Source: Lingula anatina (Eukaryota > Brachiopoda > Lingulata > Lingulida > Lingulidae). Taken from it: a stretch of DNA of 64,000 nucleotides. The notes beneath the pieces are model-generated. The model did no database searches and was not told the origin of the DNA. It saw only the letters and a list, made by a program, of their open reading frames with translations. The stretch covers positions 32,517-96,516 of the forward strand of contig NW_019776082.1 in NCBI RefSeq assembly GCF_001039355.2. The letters are read 5' to 3'. Made by a program: the position numbers and the translations under genes. Below, piece by piece: positions 43,051 through 53,239 of this stretch (position 1 is its first letter; every line of letters begins with the position of its first letter).

Positions 43051-44193
43051 AAATGCAATGTATTAAAAAAATTAGCTTGAATTTAACACTCTGTAGAGCC
43101 GCATTTTGCAACTGCAACGCATTTTGCAACCAAAGAAAATCGTGAAAACGCATTTTGAAACCAGGGTTTCTTTTAAGTCCCTGAAACAGTTTGAAGTACG
43201 AAACACGCAGAATTGGAGTGAAGACGGGTTTGCTTCGACTAGGTACGCTGAAACTGGTCAGGCTGCCGCTGGGGCGAGGAAAATATGTAATTTATTTCTC
43301 ATTGTAATTCCCTAAACCATTAGAGTAAGGAAGTTAAAACGTCAGGGAATAATAAAGATATTATTAGGCATTTGTACGGGCACTTACGATTTATTTGTAA
43401 ATTGGGGTGTGGCCGTCCCTAGGGGTGGTTGATTGTTCTATAAGTGTATGTAAAGATTAATGCACAAAATGTTGATCATTTAGAATAATGCTCCAAGTCT
43501 TGGAGACATCGTCTTCCAGAAGAAAAGCTATTCTTCATTGAAAAATACACTTTCAAAGATAAAATAAACATTATAATTCTTAGGTAAAACGGAGTATCTA
43601 CTTTAATTAAATAGAACGCTTGTCATAGCTCCTGAATAATGTATCGAAATTAAAGGTTTATATACCGCCTAGTTAAGATAATAAAGCCCTATGCATTTGT
43701 ATGAGCAGCCTCCACATTTTACGTTAGGGTGCCTCCATATATTGGATGTTTCACAGACTGCAGTTATTGCTCCTACTTGAAACTGTTTAGAAATCTAATA
43801 TAGATCGTCAGACAGTCATCCAACAATGTGTCAGTTTGGTCCTGCTTCCTGTTAAATGTGCAGGTACTCGACAAACACAATTATTGCAAAGTCGCCCTGA
43901 GCTTCAGATGTTACTTGAAACGATCTTTATAGGCATATCCCTGCCCTAACTTCAATTGTCAGGGTTGTGTTATAGTGTACTGGTTTGGTTCAACTTATCT
44001 CTGAAGCTCAGGTTGCACAAAGTAGACCACGTTTCACCTTGTCATCTGCCGTACATACACCCTTCACGGTTCAGTATTAAAATTAGTTCAACCACGGCTA
44101 GCGTGTAGAACAAAAGACTCAGCAGTGTTGTATTTGACATGTATACAAGCACATTACTTACTAGTGTAGTCTAAGGTAATCAGAGGCCGTGGT
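43051..44193. other. No recognised gene; one perfect 13-bp inverted repeat
   Basis: CCTGAGCTTCAGA at 43896-43908 is the exact reverse complement of TCTGAAGCTCAGG at 44000-44012, enclosing ~91 bp. No coding region or RNA family was recognised. Confidence 0.4.
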
Positions 44194-44677
44194 TTAAGTC
44201 AGATACAACAGTCGTCGCCGAGCTGCACGAGTATTGATTTCATGGGTAAACAAGAGTGACTGGCATAATTTGTCCTTGTCTCGTCTTTCGGTTGCGTTCA
44301 AAATATCACCAAACCTAAAAATGATAAAATTAAATTAGTGAGGGTTTTTTTTACTGTTCTTTTCAATTTGTATTTCAAATGCAAAATGAAATTGTACATT
44401 CATAACATTAAATTTTGACCTTCAAACCATGATATATCGTCTCACAACTTGTGTTTCTGTATTATAATGCAACTACAGGTATATATATAGTAGCTCAAGC
44501 TATGACATGATATTGATACAAGACATTTGAACAAGTAAAAAACTAGCAAACTTATTTTCGTTTGCACACCTACCTCGATGCTGTTATTCTCCATGATCTT
44601 TCTTCATGCCACACTCGACTTTGACTTTCCAGGCCTCTAGTTCTGTTTTCAAGTTCTGACACTTCCTTCTCTGTAGC
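44194..44677 (-). pseudogene. Two exons resembling a YqaJ-type (viral recombinase family) nuclease
   Basis: On the minus strand, exon a (44677-44574) starts after TTGGTAG, encodes TEKEVSELENRTRGLESQ and SRVWHEERSWRITAS, and ends CGAG|GTAGG. Exon b (44314-44194) starts after TTTTTAG in matching phase and encodes FGDILNATERRDKDKLCQSL then LLFTHEINTRAA, ending at TAA. The joined arginine-x-T-A-S-x-F-G motif with a KLCxSL helix and a ..INTxA segment is, from memory, the N-terminal signature of YqaJ/lambda-exonuclease-type proteins that occur in animals and their mobile elements. The nuclease core that should follow is missing after RAA. The preceding exon was not found. It is probably a relic. 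Confidence 0.55.
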
Positions 44678-44719
44678 CTACCAACATCAATGCAAGGTTT
44701 TGAGGGAGTGAAAAAAACA

Positions 44720-45800
44720 ATGATGCTGACAAAACGATGTCAGCATTCTTGGCAAACACTGTTTTGATTGTTAACCTCATCTACACTAAGTTATGTCAAC
44801 TGTCATTGACATAAAACACGCATCAACCCTTGTTTCTCCTTTACAAATTTGCGTTGACACAAGTCATGTGTTAAATGTCGGACCTGGTACACGAAATTTG
44901 ATTACCGAAACGAACATATTTTAAACATAAATACCTTCATTATATTCTAGGAATATGGAAATATGCATTGACAATATCATTACCTTGAAATATAGTAATA
45001 AATTAGGCATATAAGTAGTGCGGAGCTAGCCGCCGCTTACACCTGGCATTTGACAGGGAGCTCACACAGAAACCCATATTTTACGGGGAGATTCGAGCCA
45101 TGGTATTTTCATTTCATTAAAAAAGAAACAGGGTGTCTGCAAATGAATGACTTAATAAGCTACTTCTTTGAATTACAAGGTCGCTGATTTCAATTCATAA
45201 ATGATGTGTATTTCGTGTATTTCCGTTCCACCACTCGGCTTGCCAGGCCAGTTACCGCCTCCGTGTCACCCAATCAGCACTGGTTCCTGCAGGTGGTCTT
45301 CCAGTCAAATAGCTCAAACCTCCCGTACCAGCCCTTTAACCTAATTCCTTTAAAAAAGCATAAAAAGGCTTAATAATTAACTTTATAGGCATTCTTCTCA
45401 AGATATCAACGTTTTTTAATATAATGCCCTCTCTAGCTAAGTTTTCTGAGTAAAGGAGCCTTGGAGGAGGAAAGGTTGAATTTCTTAGTGAGATCAGATT
45501 TCTCGCCTGGATGCATGGCGGAGATCTCTCTTTATCTTTCTCTCTCTCTCTCATCTAGGATTTTTGGCATCTTTATCATACTAACGCACCCACCGACACA
45601 CACACAACCACACATATACAACGACTATAATGTTAATGTCGACTAACTGGTAAGAAAAAAAATCAAACTAACTGTTGGATTGAATTAAACAAAGCTCGTT
45701 TGATAACAGTCATATGAAATGTGTTAAATGTGACTATGTGAAAACAACAAGTAGTCTATGAGGTCACTAAAAAAGGGCAGCAGCAGCCTCTGTACCGGTG
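44720..45800. other. No recognised gene
   Basis: AT-rich sequence. A small hairpin, GCTGACAAAACGATGTCAGC, lies at about 44728, and a (CT)n tract at about 45535-45552. No exon matching the YqaJ-like gene was found on the minus strand. Confidence 0.4.
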
Positions 45801-45808
45801 ACATACAT

Positions 45809-46075
45809 GCAGGGGTGGATCCAATATTATTTGAAGGGGGGGGGGGGGCGCAGATGTAAAGTTACCCCCAAACCCACCCCGTTGGCGTGGGGATCGGGTC
45901 CCTAAAATTTTGGTATTTTAGAAGGCGAACGGTGCCATTTGCTACGGTTTAGAACTATAATTCAGCTTGCCAAAACACTAACTTCAAGAGGGGACCATCG
46001 TATCGGTAAGATTTTTTCAGAAATCGAAGGGGGGAGGGTCAGGACCCCCCTGACCCCCCATAACCCGCCACTGCA
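45809..46075. mobile_element. MITE, ~265 bp
   Basis: It begins CAGGGGTGGATCCA followed by a G run and ends with GACCCCCCATAACCCGCCACTG, so the ends are inverted and both carry G/C runs with GTCAGGACCCCCCTGACCCC. It resembles the CAGTGGCGGATCC-type elements common in invertebrates. It sits next to the duplicated TRIM 5' flank, as does the fragment at 17053. Confidence 0.6.
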
Positions 46076-46440
46076 TACATGTAAATATATAAATATATAG
46101 TCCACAACACGTGCAGGCGACAAAAATGTCAGTGTAAATGCAGAGGAGATTCTCGTGTTATCTCCTTCAAAAGCGCAGTGTGTTACTCAAATGCCAAACA
46201 CTCAGCAAAGATAGGCTAGACATGGATTCCGTCTTGGATACTGACAACATTTCCTAATTGAACAGTTGACGACTTTAATGTAGGCCCTACTGTAGATAAC
46301 CTACTAAATGATACATACAGGCAAACAACATTCTTTACGATAAAATTGGGCGACGTGCGAGTAGAGGAGCGCTGTGCCCACACTAACAGTTTTTTTTTTC
46401 GCAAATATGTCATCTAAAGAGCTCTACAGCGTCTTTCACT
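46068..46440 (+). repeat. TRIM 5'-flank duplicate, copy 2
   Basis: Aligns with 17095-17445 over its full length, including the GAGCGCTGTGCCCACACTAA core. It ends in the decayed TRIM start at 46407. Confidence 0.8.
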
Positions 46441-46525
46441 AGGAAATTCCTAACTTGTCGTATATGTTTGGTGGAATAAAAAAGATTTCACAGTGCTCCC
46501 CTGTTACCACACGTTCTGTCTGAAA
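46407..46525 (+). pseudogene. Truncated TRIM RING pseudogene
   Basis: ATG reads MSSKELYSVFH then TAG. Continuing in shifted frames gives FLTCRICLVE and the RING segment TGCTCCCCTGTTACCACACG + TTCTGTCTG identical to the intact copies. Homology ends at about 46525, before the second half of the RING. Confidence 0.8.
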
Positions 46526-46573
46526 ATTCATCGTAACTGGTAAATGGCAACTTAAAATCACGGCGTGATATCG

Positions 46574-46576
<3 letters not shown>

Positions 46577-46630
<54 letters not shown>
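46577..46630. repeat. (AAT)n microsatellite
   Basis: About 18 AAT units next to the TRIM pseudogene. Antisense poly-Ile and poly-Tyr ORFs here are artefacts of the repeat. Confidence 0.9.
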
Positions 46631-46902
46631 TAGAGGCAAATTTGGCAACATACCAAAGACAATTAATGTAATGCGCTCCATAGCTGTGTTTTCCTTGTAG
46701 GTTGTAATTCTCACAGGGGAGATCAGGGCCCGGTAACTCGAAAGCAACGGGCATTGCGACCGAGCACAAGCATCTCGATTCCATAACTCGCCCATACTCG
46801 CCCCATATGGGGGTTATGACAATCGAGACTCTTGCGCTCTTGCGCCAGTTTTCTAACCTGGAACAATGACAAGGATATGGATAGCTCCCTCTCTCCCTTC
46901 CT

Positions 46903-46904
<2 letters not shown>

Positions 46905-46970
<66 letters not shown>
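46905..46970. repeat. (CA)n(GA)n compound microsatellite
   Basis: A CA run changes into a GA run with no spacer. Confidence 0.9.
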
Positions 46971-46972
<2 letters not shown>

Positions 46973-47186
46973 ATGCACTTTCGCTGGTTTCACCGGAGTT
47001 TTAGTCGGAAAACTGGTCTAAAATTTCAACTCAATATTTGACTTTTTACAACTCTCTGTACGTCGTCTGTACAAAACTACACCAATATTTTAATTAAAGT
47101 CATTTTGTTGCCGACACGGCAGAAATCATATAATTAGTTATCATTTTCATTTTTATTTCCACGAAGTTCTTATGTTTATTTAGATT

Positions 47187-47915
47187 GTGTTAGAGAAGAA
47201 ACCACTAACAACCTAATTAGGTAGCATCTGTTCAATTAGTCATGTGGTCAACTGTATAAAAGGCGATGTCGCATGTGCTCTGCGCGGTCATTCAGACCTG
47301 GTAGAGTGAAGATACAGTTTGATATCATGTGTAGCTTGTGTAAAATTTATGTATTCACTATGATGTAATTTATATTTCACTTTATATAGAAGTATATTGT
47401 TTACATAAGTTTACATACGTTTTTTATAATTATAATCAGTAATGTAAGTTATGGGCATTGTGTTCATCAAAGTGTACATGTATGGTGGTATGGGTGTGGC
47501 ATTTTCATGAACGACACGTACATATATTTTACGTATTTTAATTAAAATAAATTACAGTCACAGCTCAGATTGTCATGACCGTCTCTGGACAGCCAGTTGG
47601 CAGCAGAAAAAACGAGTATGGATATTGTTTTAGTGAAAGTGTTTGAAATTAAGTAATTAGTGAAGTAAACTTACAAGTATTAAAAGAGTGTTTTTTTATA
47701 AGACCACATTAATTAAGTTGTTTAGTATATTTAGTTAAATTTATTTATCTCCATATTTTACTGTATTATTATTATTATTATCATTATCATTTTTATTATT
47801 ATTTTCCTTTTACAGTTTTCTGTTCAGTTCTATTCTGTTCACACTGCGTGAATAAACAGCAGTCATATCTAACGGTGTTTCTTCGTTTTTACTCGTGTTT
47901 CGCTACACATTTAAT
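47187..47915 (+). mobile_element. Possible solo LTR
   Basis: A segment beginning TGTTAGAGAAG contains a TATA box with spaced GC-richer start region (CTGTATAAAAGGCGATGTCG, 47250) and, 600 bp later, GAATAAACAGCAGTC and an end like TTTCGCTACA. This promoter/poly(A) layout suits an LTR, but no target duplication or second LTR was found. It could also be the promoter of an unrecognised gene. Confidence 0.3.
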
Positions 47916-48130
47916 GATATAAAATAGCGCCAGGTTAATGTATAATGTTTATACATGCGTGTACTAAGTTCGTCGTTATCAATATAATGTCCTTAATATA
48001 ACTTGAACGATAACAAATGGTCGGTTATATGATCACGAGATTACACTAAAATAAAACAAAGGAAATATGACTGCCCAAACGAAAAACTCCACGTTTTTTT
48101 TTTTTTTTTCACCAATCAATAGAGCTGACA

Positions 48131-48372
48131 TACACACAATGGACAATAGAAGTGTCATCCCCTGAATCGGAGTAATCAAATAATAATCAAGTTATCAATA
48201 ATCAAATTAGGCAGATCTTGAGTAGTTAAATGTCTGGTCCACATTTTTTTTTTTTTTTTGTGAAATTTGATGTTTTATTAAAATAAAATGATACCAGGAG
48301 CATATCATTCAACAGTGTCCCACCAAGGTATTGGTATAGTAGGGGTGACACTTCTATTGTCCATTGTGTGTA
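48131..48372. repeat. Inverted repeat with 31-bp arms
   Basis: TACACACAATGGACAATAGA + AGTGTCA at 48131-48161 is inverted at 48342-48372 with one or two mismatches, enclosing 180 AT-rich bases. It looks like a small foldback element. No target duplication was identified. Confidence 0.65.
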
Positions 48373-49118
48373 ATTCATACACGGTTATTTTCAGTGTATT
48401 TACTCACTGGTTATGCCCCATTACAGCCTGTTGTACACTGTACATCAGTAGGGATACGAAATTGTTTTGTCCGTCACTTTTGTAATGCTTTTTTAAAAAA
48501 GGCCTTGCTGAGGCTTGGAGTTTCATCCTAACTGCTAAAAAGTTAGCCCCAACCACCTCCCGCGCATTCCCGCGAGCTTTCTAAAGTAATATGACGTCAA
48601 ACAGCTCAGCTGGTCTCCCTGTAGGCTACATGTACCTGGGGTTATAATAAGGACCAATACGAGAGACGTCACACATTACATGTGTAACAGAAAATCCATT
48701 CTCCATTGAATTCGTACAGGTTAAGGTTAGCGTGACGCAAGACATGGGTGCCTGGCCAAGGAACAGTTCATTTCTTCTGGGGTGTCAGTGATATGTCAAG
48801 CACTCAGCTAGTAGGGGGGGGGGTGTCGGTGGGGGTTAAAGGTGAGGGGGGGTACTATGGCACATATCAACGGGATGATACTCCTGACAATGCATCACTT
48901 ATATGTCAAGCACTCAATTGGTGCTTCAGGCTTTGATACTGTTCTGGTTATCGACAATATCATCTGACTTTGATGTGTGGATCGGGTGACAACTTTGAAA
49001 TAGAATAGATAACATATTAAATTATATATAAGCGTGCGCAACGGCTTTTGGCAGCAGTAGAGAGTGGCGGTCGGTGTGTAGGGGGCGGGGCGCTGTGCCC
49101 ACTCTGGGCGCCTATACC

Positions 49119-49203
49119 ATGGCAATGCTTCGAAAGAGATGAACAACGTCTTCAGTGAGAATTTTTTAACGTGTCATATATGCCTGGAGGAATATAAATA
49201 GTA
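49119..49203 (+). pseudogene. Truncated TRIM start with intact promoter cassette
   Basis: The GC-box cassette (GGGGGCGGGGCGCTGTGCCC at 49081) and CCATGGCAATG are present, but one G is missing after the second ATG. The frame therefore hits TGA. In the shifted frame MNNVFSENFLTCHICLEEYK is followed by TAG, and homology ends. Confidence 0.8.
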
Positions 49204-49204
49204 T

Positions 49205-50216
49205 ACATGTCTAACTGATATGTCAAGCAGCACTCAGCTAGGACAGTTATTAGACTTTGATACCGTCCTGGTTATTGACAACATCACCTGATTGGGATGT
49301 GTCCATCGGGTGACAACTTTAAAGTAGTATCGATAACTTATTAATATATATTTGCGTATGCATCAATAGAACGGAAGGCGTTGTTTAGGTGCTGTACCTT
49401 TCTGCTTTAAAAACTGATTTTTTTTGAAGTAGCCATTGCACAATTCACACCGTGGTATCGGCCATAGCTCTCACACTTGGCACACGGCAAGTATTGTGTT
49501 TATATCTTCAGGTACAAATTTTTTGATAAGCAATAAAATACAAAAACACATGGAAAATCTTTTTCTCTTAAAATATATGTATTTTCAATTAACATCTTAG
49601 GTACATTAAATAGTGTTAAATAAAGCAAAATTAAATTAGTTTTACGTTTTTTTTTTTTTTTTTTGTTTTTTTTTTTTTTTTGGACTAATGACATTCAACT
49701 GCATGTTCGCTGCAGAGCACTTCCTTTGATTGACGGATACTCAAAATAACCACGATTTCTTAGGGTAACTGTAAAGCTAACACATGAAAAGGTAAAGTGA
49801 ACAAGCTAGCTTTATAGTGCCCTGACATAGGCGGATAACAGAATATCACTTAAATTATGATCGTGAGGTTACACTAAAATAACGATAAAAAATGGAAATA
49901 TGATCACGTGGCACTATAGATTCAATATTTCAACATATCAATACAACGTGGGGCCACAGAGAAATATGTTAAGCAGTGTCGACTCAAAAGGAATTGACAA
50001 AACACCCCCACACCCCAAACCCTCACAAACATATGCACGAAGACGTGTACAGTGTATTACTGATATGTCAAGTACTCAGCTAGTTTAAGCTCTAGACTTT
50101 GCTACCGTCCTGGTTATTGACAACATCAGCTGATGTACACAACAGCCTTGACATCAGTAGAGGAGGGCGGTTAGCGCACGCGTGTGTGTTGGGGGGAGGG
50201 GGGCTAATACATGTAC
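49205..50216. other. No gene; poly-T runs and TRIM flank repeats
   Basis: Contains one orphan distal promoter repeat (about 49219-49345), poly-T at 49647-49681, and AT-rich filler. Confidence 0.5.
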
Positions 50217-50217
50217 C

Positions 50218-50236
50218 ATGGCAATGGCTTGGTATA
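50218..50236 (+). pseudogene. Decayed TRIM start (MAMAW)
   Basis: CCATGGCAATGGCTTGG matches the functional start and is preceded by a degenerate flank (ACATCAGTAGAGGAGGGCGG). It then diverges completely, so only the first four codons remain. Confidence 0.55.
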
Positions 50237-50924
50237 TAGAAACAAGGGGCTTCGATCTTTATTTTATCCTAGTTAAATTTATCCAAACACCCTTTTCAGA
50301 GATCCCATCATCTCTGTCCTCTCTCATCTCTGTCACTTTATTTAAAAACAGGTTGCATTCAGTCAACGTCTCTCTATCTCTATCTAACTGCTCATAAACA
50401 GTTTTATAAAGTACATTTTTTTGTGTAGCCCCCCCCCCCCTCCCCCGACTGTTTAACAAAGGATCGTGGAACATGCACAACCAAGACTCCTGCTCTTTTC
50501 CTTTTCAGTGTTTAAATGAAACCTAACACCGAATCTGAATCTTCAATATATGCTTCTATAATATATCTTCATCTTTTCAAAACATTGAAAGCTTCAACTG
50601 CGATTCAACTGTCGCATTATGTATTACGTCACCTAGTTCCAAACCGACAACTATATAGCATAAGGAGGGTATACTAATGTTTTAATACCTATTACGATAG
50701 CTATAATACTAAGCACAAGGACATTTTCAGGGGGGGAGGGGCAGATGTCACCGGAATGACAGTATACATGTTTCACTGATATGTCAAGCAGCACTCAGCT
50801 AGGACAGTTATTAGACTTTGATACCGTCCTGGTTATTGACAACATCACCTGATTGGGATGTGTCGATCGGGTGACAACTTCGAAGTGGTATAGATAACAT
50901 ATTATTATATAAACCGTACGCAAC

Positions 50925-51001
50925 GGTTTTGGCAGCAGTAGAGCGGGGCGGTCGGCTTGTAGGGGGCGGGGCGCTGTGCCCTCTCTGTGCGCTACCATAC
51001 C
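50925..51001 (+). promoter_or_regulatory. TRIM promoter/5'UTR cassette (type 1), copy 5
   Basis: TTTTGGCAGCAGTAGAGCGG, a GC box and GGGGGCGGGGCGCTGTGCCC immediately upstream of CCATGGC, as at 23395 and 49050. Confidence 0.65.
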
Positions 51002-53239
51002 ATGGCAATGGCTTCGAAAGAGATATGCAGCGAGAAATATCTAAAATGTCAGATATGCCAGAAGGAATATAAAGATCCGAGAGTGCTCCCCTGTTACCAC
51101 ACATTCTGTCTGGAATGCATTGCTGACCATGCAGCCAAGAGTTGTGTCCAAAACACGTTCTCCTGTCCCGTTTGTCGCCACGAGGCCCCCGTACCACCAG
51201 GTGGGTTAGAAACTCTCGCGAAAAACTTTTTCTCAAGAAAACTGACAGACTACATGAAAGGCCATACAGCGCCCGAGGGGAGACTTTGTGAATATTGTAA
51301 GCATAAAGAGGCCACTTTGCTGTGTCAAAAATGTCCAAAAACCAACCAACTGTATGCTACATGTCGTGAATTGCATGACAGTATCCCTGCATTAAATGGG
51401 CATCACTTTATACCTCTGTCACAGGTCGATTTTTCAGTTAACACAGCTAACATACGAGAACAATTACGCCACGCATTAGATGAAGCTCAATACTGCGACA
51501 AACACGACGGCGAGTTGCTGACATTCTATTGTGAAGAGGATGACACCGTGGCATGTAGAGATTGTATTTTGGAAACTCACAGTAAACACGATTTCAAAAA
51601 AGTAGAAGATGTTGTTAAGGTTCAACGGAATCTGATACAGGAAAAGCTAAAATGTCTCCCTACTGAGAAACTATCTCGTTTTGAAAACGCAGAAACGGCC
51701 ATTGTGCGGACGAAAGAGAGGCTGACAGAAAATCAGGCAAAAGTTTTTGGTTTGGTGGATTCCCAAAAAGTAACTATGAGAAAGGAAATAAAGGAAAACA
51801 GTAAAACTATTGACATGGAAATCAACGCTTATTATCAACAAGTAGAGAAAGACGTACGTCAACAGACCGACGCTTATTTAACAAATGTCAAGCAGTGTTT
51901 AGAAAAGTATCGTACAGAAAAACAGTCCACTTACACCGAAATGGAAAGACTTATGGATGACAAAAGCAACGAAATAACAGCAGAAGTGCAGGCACTCACC
52001 TCCACGCAGGTGAAGACTTTAGAAGCTGAAAGGGACAAGCAAGAAATGAACAAAATTTCCATTCAGAGCATTCGTGATTTCGCTCAGCAACTTATAGACA
52101 CTGGTTCTGACATCGAGGTCATGACCCACTCTAAAAAACTCCAAACTAGAATTCAGGAGTTACAGACATTAGAACCATTCTTTGATACCAAGATCACCGA
52201 CATAACATTAACACCAGGGCAAACAAAAATGGACTTTGTGCTACAGTTTCCTGAAATTCCTGAACCACGATCGCCCGCCATTAAAACGGGGTCCATTACG
52301 GCAAAAACATATCGGGATCCCTTAGAGGCATGTTTTGGAAGTTTGAAACAAGCGATGGAATACCCTGTTGAATTGCAGCAGTTTCAGAAAGCCACCTGGC
52401 TTGGAAAGCCATCGCGAACCATTCATTTTGATATACAAGCTCAGCCATGGGATCTTCAGTGCACGGGTGACGGGGGCTTTCTAGTTGCATTTGCAACACC
52501 AATTGGTTTGTTAACAGGGAGATTAATTGGTAATGCTGGTGCTACAGTGGCAGTATTCTCCAGCACAGGTGAATCTAAACGTGACATTAGTATAGAGGGA
52601 GGGGCGTGGCGTATCACTACAATCAGTAATGATAGATTCGTTGTCACATGCAAAGATAAATGCTGTAGACTGTATTCAACATCAGGTTATGTTATCCGAT
52701 GTTTTGGTCAGGGTGATATGTCTAACCCCTGGGGTGTCACTGTGGACCGTACAGAGGGTAAGGTTTACGTGTGTGATAGTGGTGCACAGTGCATCTGTGT
52801 GTACGACATGAAATCTTTTCAATTTGTTAACAGAATTCCTATCCCAATGTGCAGTAAAGGTCCACTGCGCTGTGCATACCACCACGGCATCAATGCAATC
52901 ATAGTCAGCGACAACAAGGCCCACTGTGTGTATGCAGTGACACCCCAGGGTGACGTCATGTTCCAATACGCAGTTCCAGGTCAGAGTGGAAGTGGAGACG
53001 GACATCTGAGTAAGCCAGATGGAGCGTGCGTAGATAAGTTTGGACACATATTCATAGCTGACTACGGTAATCACAGGGTGGTTGTCCTTGGATCAGACGG
53101 AAGGTTTCTACGTAACATTTTGACAAAGAGTGATGACATTCAATATCCTTTGTCAGTTGATATCAACATTAACGGGGAGCTTGTTCTTGGGACTTACCAA
53201 TGTGAAGTATCCACGTATAAGTATATAGATTGCAGATGA
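51002..53239 (+). CDS. TRIM-NHL protein, copy 5 (745 aa)
   Basis: Intronless. RING starts at C16 because three residues are missing before it (MAMASKEICSEKYLKCQIC). B-box1 is of the type shared with copy 2 but has tyrosine where all others have the first cysteine of the third pair (NQLYATC), so one zinc ligand is lost. B-box2 is type II with all ligands. The coiled coil and propeller are almost identical to copy 6, including the long variable loop (FATPIGLLTGRLIGNAGATV). Blades read GDMSNPWGVTVDRTEGKVYV and GSGDGHLSKPDGACVDKFGH. The start at 51002 follows CC and matches MAMASKE; an ATG five codons upstream is in the 5' cassette. Probable E3 ligase with a possibly weakened B-box1. Confidence 0.92.
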   Translation: MAMASKEICSEKYLKCQICQKEYKDPRVLPCYHTFCLECIADHAAKSCVQNTFSCPVCRHEAPVPPGGLETLAKNFFSRKLTDYMKGHTAPEGRLCEYCKHKEATLLCQKCPKTNQLYATCRELHDSIPALNGHHFIPLSQVDFSVNTANIREQLRHALDEAQYCDKHDGELLTFYCEEDDTVACRDCILETHSKHDFKKVEDVVKVQRNLIQEKLKCLPTEKLSRFENAETAIVRTKERLTENQAKVFGLVDSQKVTMRKEIKENSKTIDMEINAYYQQVEKDVRQQTDAYLTNVKQCLEKYRTEKQSTYTEMERLMDDKSNEITAEVQALTSTQVKTLEAERDKQEMNKISIQSIRDFAQQLIDTGSDIEVMTHSKKLQTRIQELQTLEPFFDTKITDITLTPGQTKMDFVLQFPEIPEPRSPAIKTGSITAKTYRDPLEACFGSLKQAMEYPVELQQFQKATWLGKPSRTIHFDIQAQPWDLQCTGDGGFLVAFATPIGLLTGRLIGNAGATVAVFSSTGESKRDISIEGGAWRITTISNDRFVVTCKDKCCRLYSTSGYVIRCFGQGDMSNPWGVTVDRTEGKVYVCDSGAQCICVYDMKSFQFVNRIPIPMCSKGPLRCAYHHGINAIIVSDNKAHCVYAVTPQGDVMFQYAVPGQSGSGDGHLSKPDGACVDKFGHIFIADYGNHRVVVLGSDGRFLRNILTKSDDIQYPLSVDININGELVLGTYQCEVSTYKYIDCR

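Larger units (their letters stand above)
48788..50905 (+). repeat. TRIM distal promoter repeat, four or five copies
   Basis: The unit TGATATGTCAAG..CTCAGCTAG, GACTTTGATACCGTCCTGGT, TATTGACAACATCACCTGAT and GGGTGACAACTT begins at about 48898, 49219, 50063 (shortened) and 50779, with a 5' piece at 48789. Only the copies at 48898, 50063 and 50779 are followed by a TRIM start; the one at 49219 is orphaned. A piece also precedes copy 6 (about 57691). Confidence 0.75.

Noticed and set aside
43896-44012. Possible structured RNA formed by the 13-bp inverted repeat
   Set aside because: The loop is ~91 bp, no second copy or covariation is available, and no RNA family features were seen.
46439-46941. 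Antisense ORFs with poly-Ile, poly-Tyr and Cys-Val runs
   Set aside because: They are translations of (AAT)n and (CA)n microsatellites.
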